Below are positions 63,883-64,000 of a stretch of 64,000 bases of DNA, one piece after another. Each line of letters starts with the position of its first letter. The stretch's first letter is position 1. The notes beneath the pieces are model-generated. The model saw only the letters and a list, made by a program, of their open reading frames with translations. It searched no databases and was not told the DNA's origin. The stretch covers positions 331,806 to 395,805 of the forward strand of contig JAEPNP010000001.1 in NCBI GenBank assembly GCA_017643395.1, given 5' to 3'. Position numbers and translations under genes: made by a program. This DNA comes from Rhodothermales bacterium (lineage in GTDB: Bacteria > Bacteroidota > Rhodothermia > Rhodothermales > UBA10348).

Positions 63883-64000
63883 ATGGCACCCGGCCTTACC
63901 AGCAGCAGCACGCAACGGGTCGTCTCCGCGCTTGTGGTGGCCCTGTGCCTGGCGCAGGCCGCGTACTCTCAGTCGCAGGAGGAGCCGTACCCAATTGCGG
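63883..64000 (+). CDS. N-terminal part of a secreted protein (cut by window edge)
   Basis: From ATG 63883 the frame is open to the window end: 39 codons and one base. The visible part has a signal peptide (QRVVSALVVALCLAQAAYSQ) with cleavage probably after SQ near residue 32, then EEPYPIA. The start lies 6 nt after the M42 stop, on the same strand. Product unknown. Confidence 0.65.
   Translation, partial: MAPGLTSSSTQRVVSALVVALCLAQAAYSQSQEEPYPIA

Overview
The window is 64 kb of GC-rich, gene-dense bacterial chromosome. It most resembles the Rhodothermales (Bacteroidota/Rhodothermota). This rests on a type A T9SS C-terminal sorting tail on an ELWxxDGT-repeat protein, a TonB-dependent receptor with an N-terminal carboxypeptidase-regulatory domain, two DUF5916-type outer-membrane proteins, many secreted or lipoprotein hydrolases, and starts mostly without Shine-Dalgarno sequences. 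The assignment is inferred from family content, not from a marker gene. I see no prophage, insertion sequence, CRISPR array or plasmid function; this is core chromosome plus lineage-specific secreted proteins.

Layout. 1-12 kb: envelope and secreted proteins (PHP-type hydrolase, DUF5916 barrel, ENPP-like phosphodiesterase), DusB, a THUMP-domain RNA methyltransferase and two PLP aminotransferases. 12-19 kb: a metzincin lipoprotein, then a tightly coupled histidine operon: hisG, a single-gene hisD-hisB fusion, hisH and an unknown 91-aa ORF, followed by a two-haem cytochrome. 19-26 kb: a second DUF5916 protein whose start codon overlaps that of a divergent M24 peptidase, then membrane and secreted proteins. 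26-27 kb: tRNA-Ser(UGA), a non-coding stretch with two 128-nt structured repeats, and an orphan T9SS tail. 27-33 kb: the T9SS-sorted protein and a TolC/HlyD/ABC-ATPase efflux set with no permease. 33-42 kb: a GT4-GT2 fusion glycosyltransferase, an amidohydrolase, a multicopper oxidase and uvrB. 42-50 kb: a FIST sensor with a hybrid kinase, an amidohydrolase, a TonB receptor, hisIE and hisF. 50-64 kb: an FdhF/YdeP oxidoreductase, an ADP/ATP-antiporter-like protein, NTF2-like secreted proteins, an M20 amidohydrolase, a two-kinase hybrid sensor, the pxpABC 5-oxoprolinase operon and an M42 peptidase.

How the genes work together. Histidine synthesis is split between two loci (hisG-hisDB-hisH and hisF-hisIE), and neither hisA nor hisC is in the window. 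pxpA-pxpB-pxpC form a complete ATP-dependent 5-oxoproline to glutamate system. The secreted peptidases, the amidohydrolases and the TonB receptor fit a marine heterotroph living on peptides and oligomers.

The genome is very compact. Of nine convergent gene pairs, eight overlap or lie within 6 nt, three of them sharing a CTAG as both stop codons. Many co-directional genes are joined by ATGA, GTGA or TGATG overlaps. The strongest leads are the hisD-hisB fusion and its unknown companion ORF, the 128-nt structured repeats beside tRNA-Ser, the orphan T9SS tail, and the duplicated terminator with a compensatory base-pair change. I did not find a clearly new multi-gene system; these are leads, not demonstrations.
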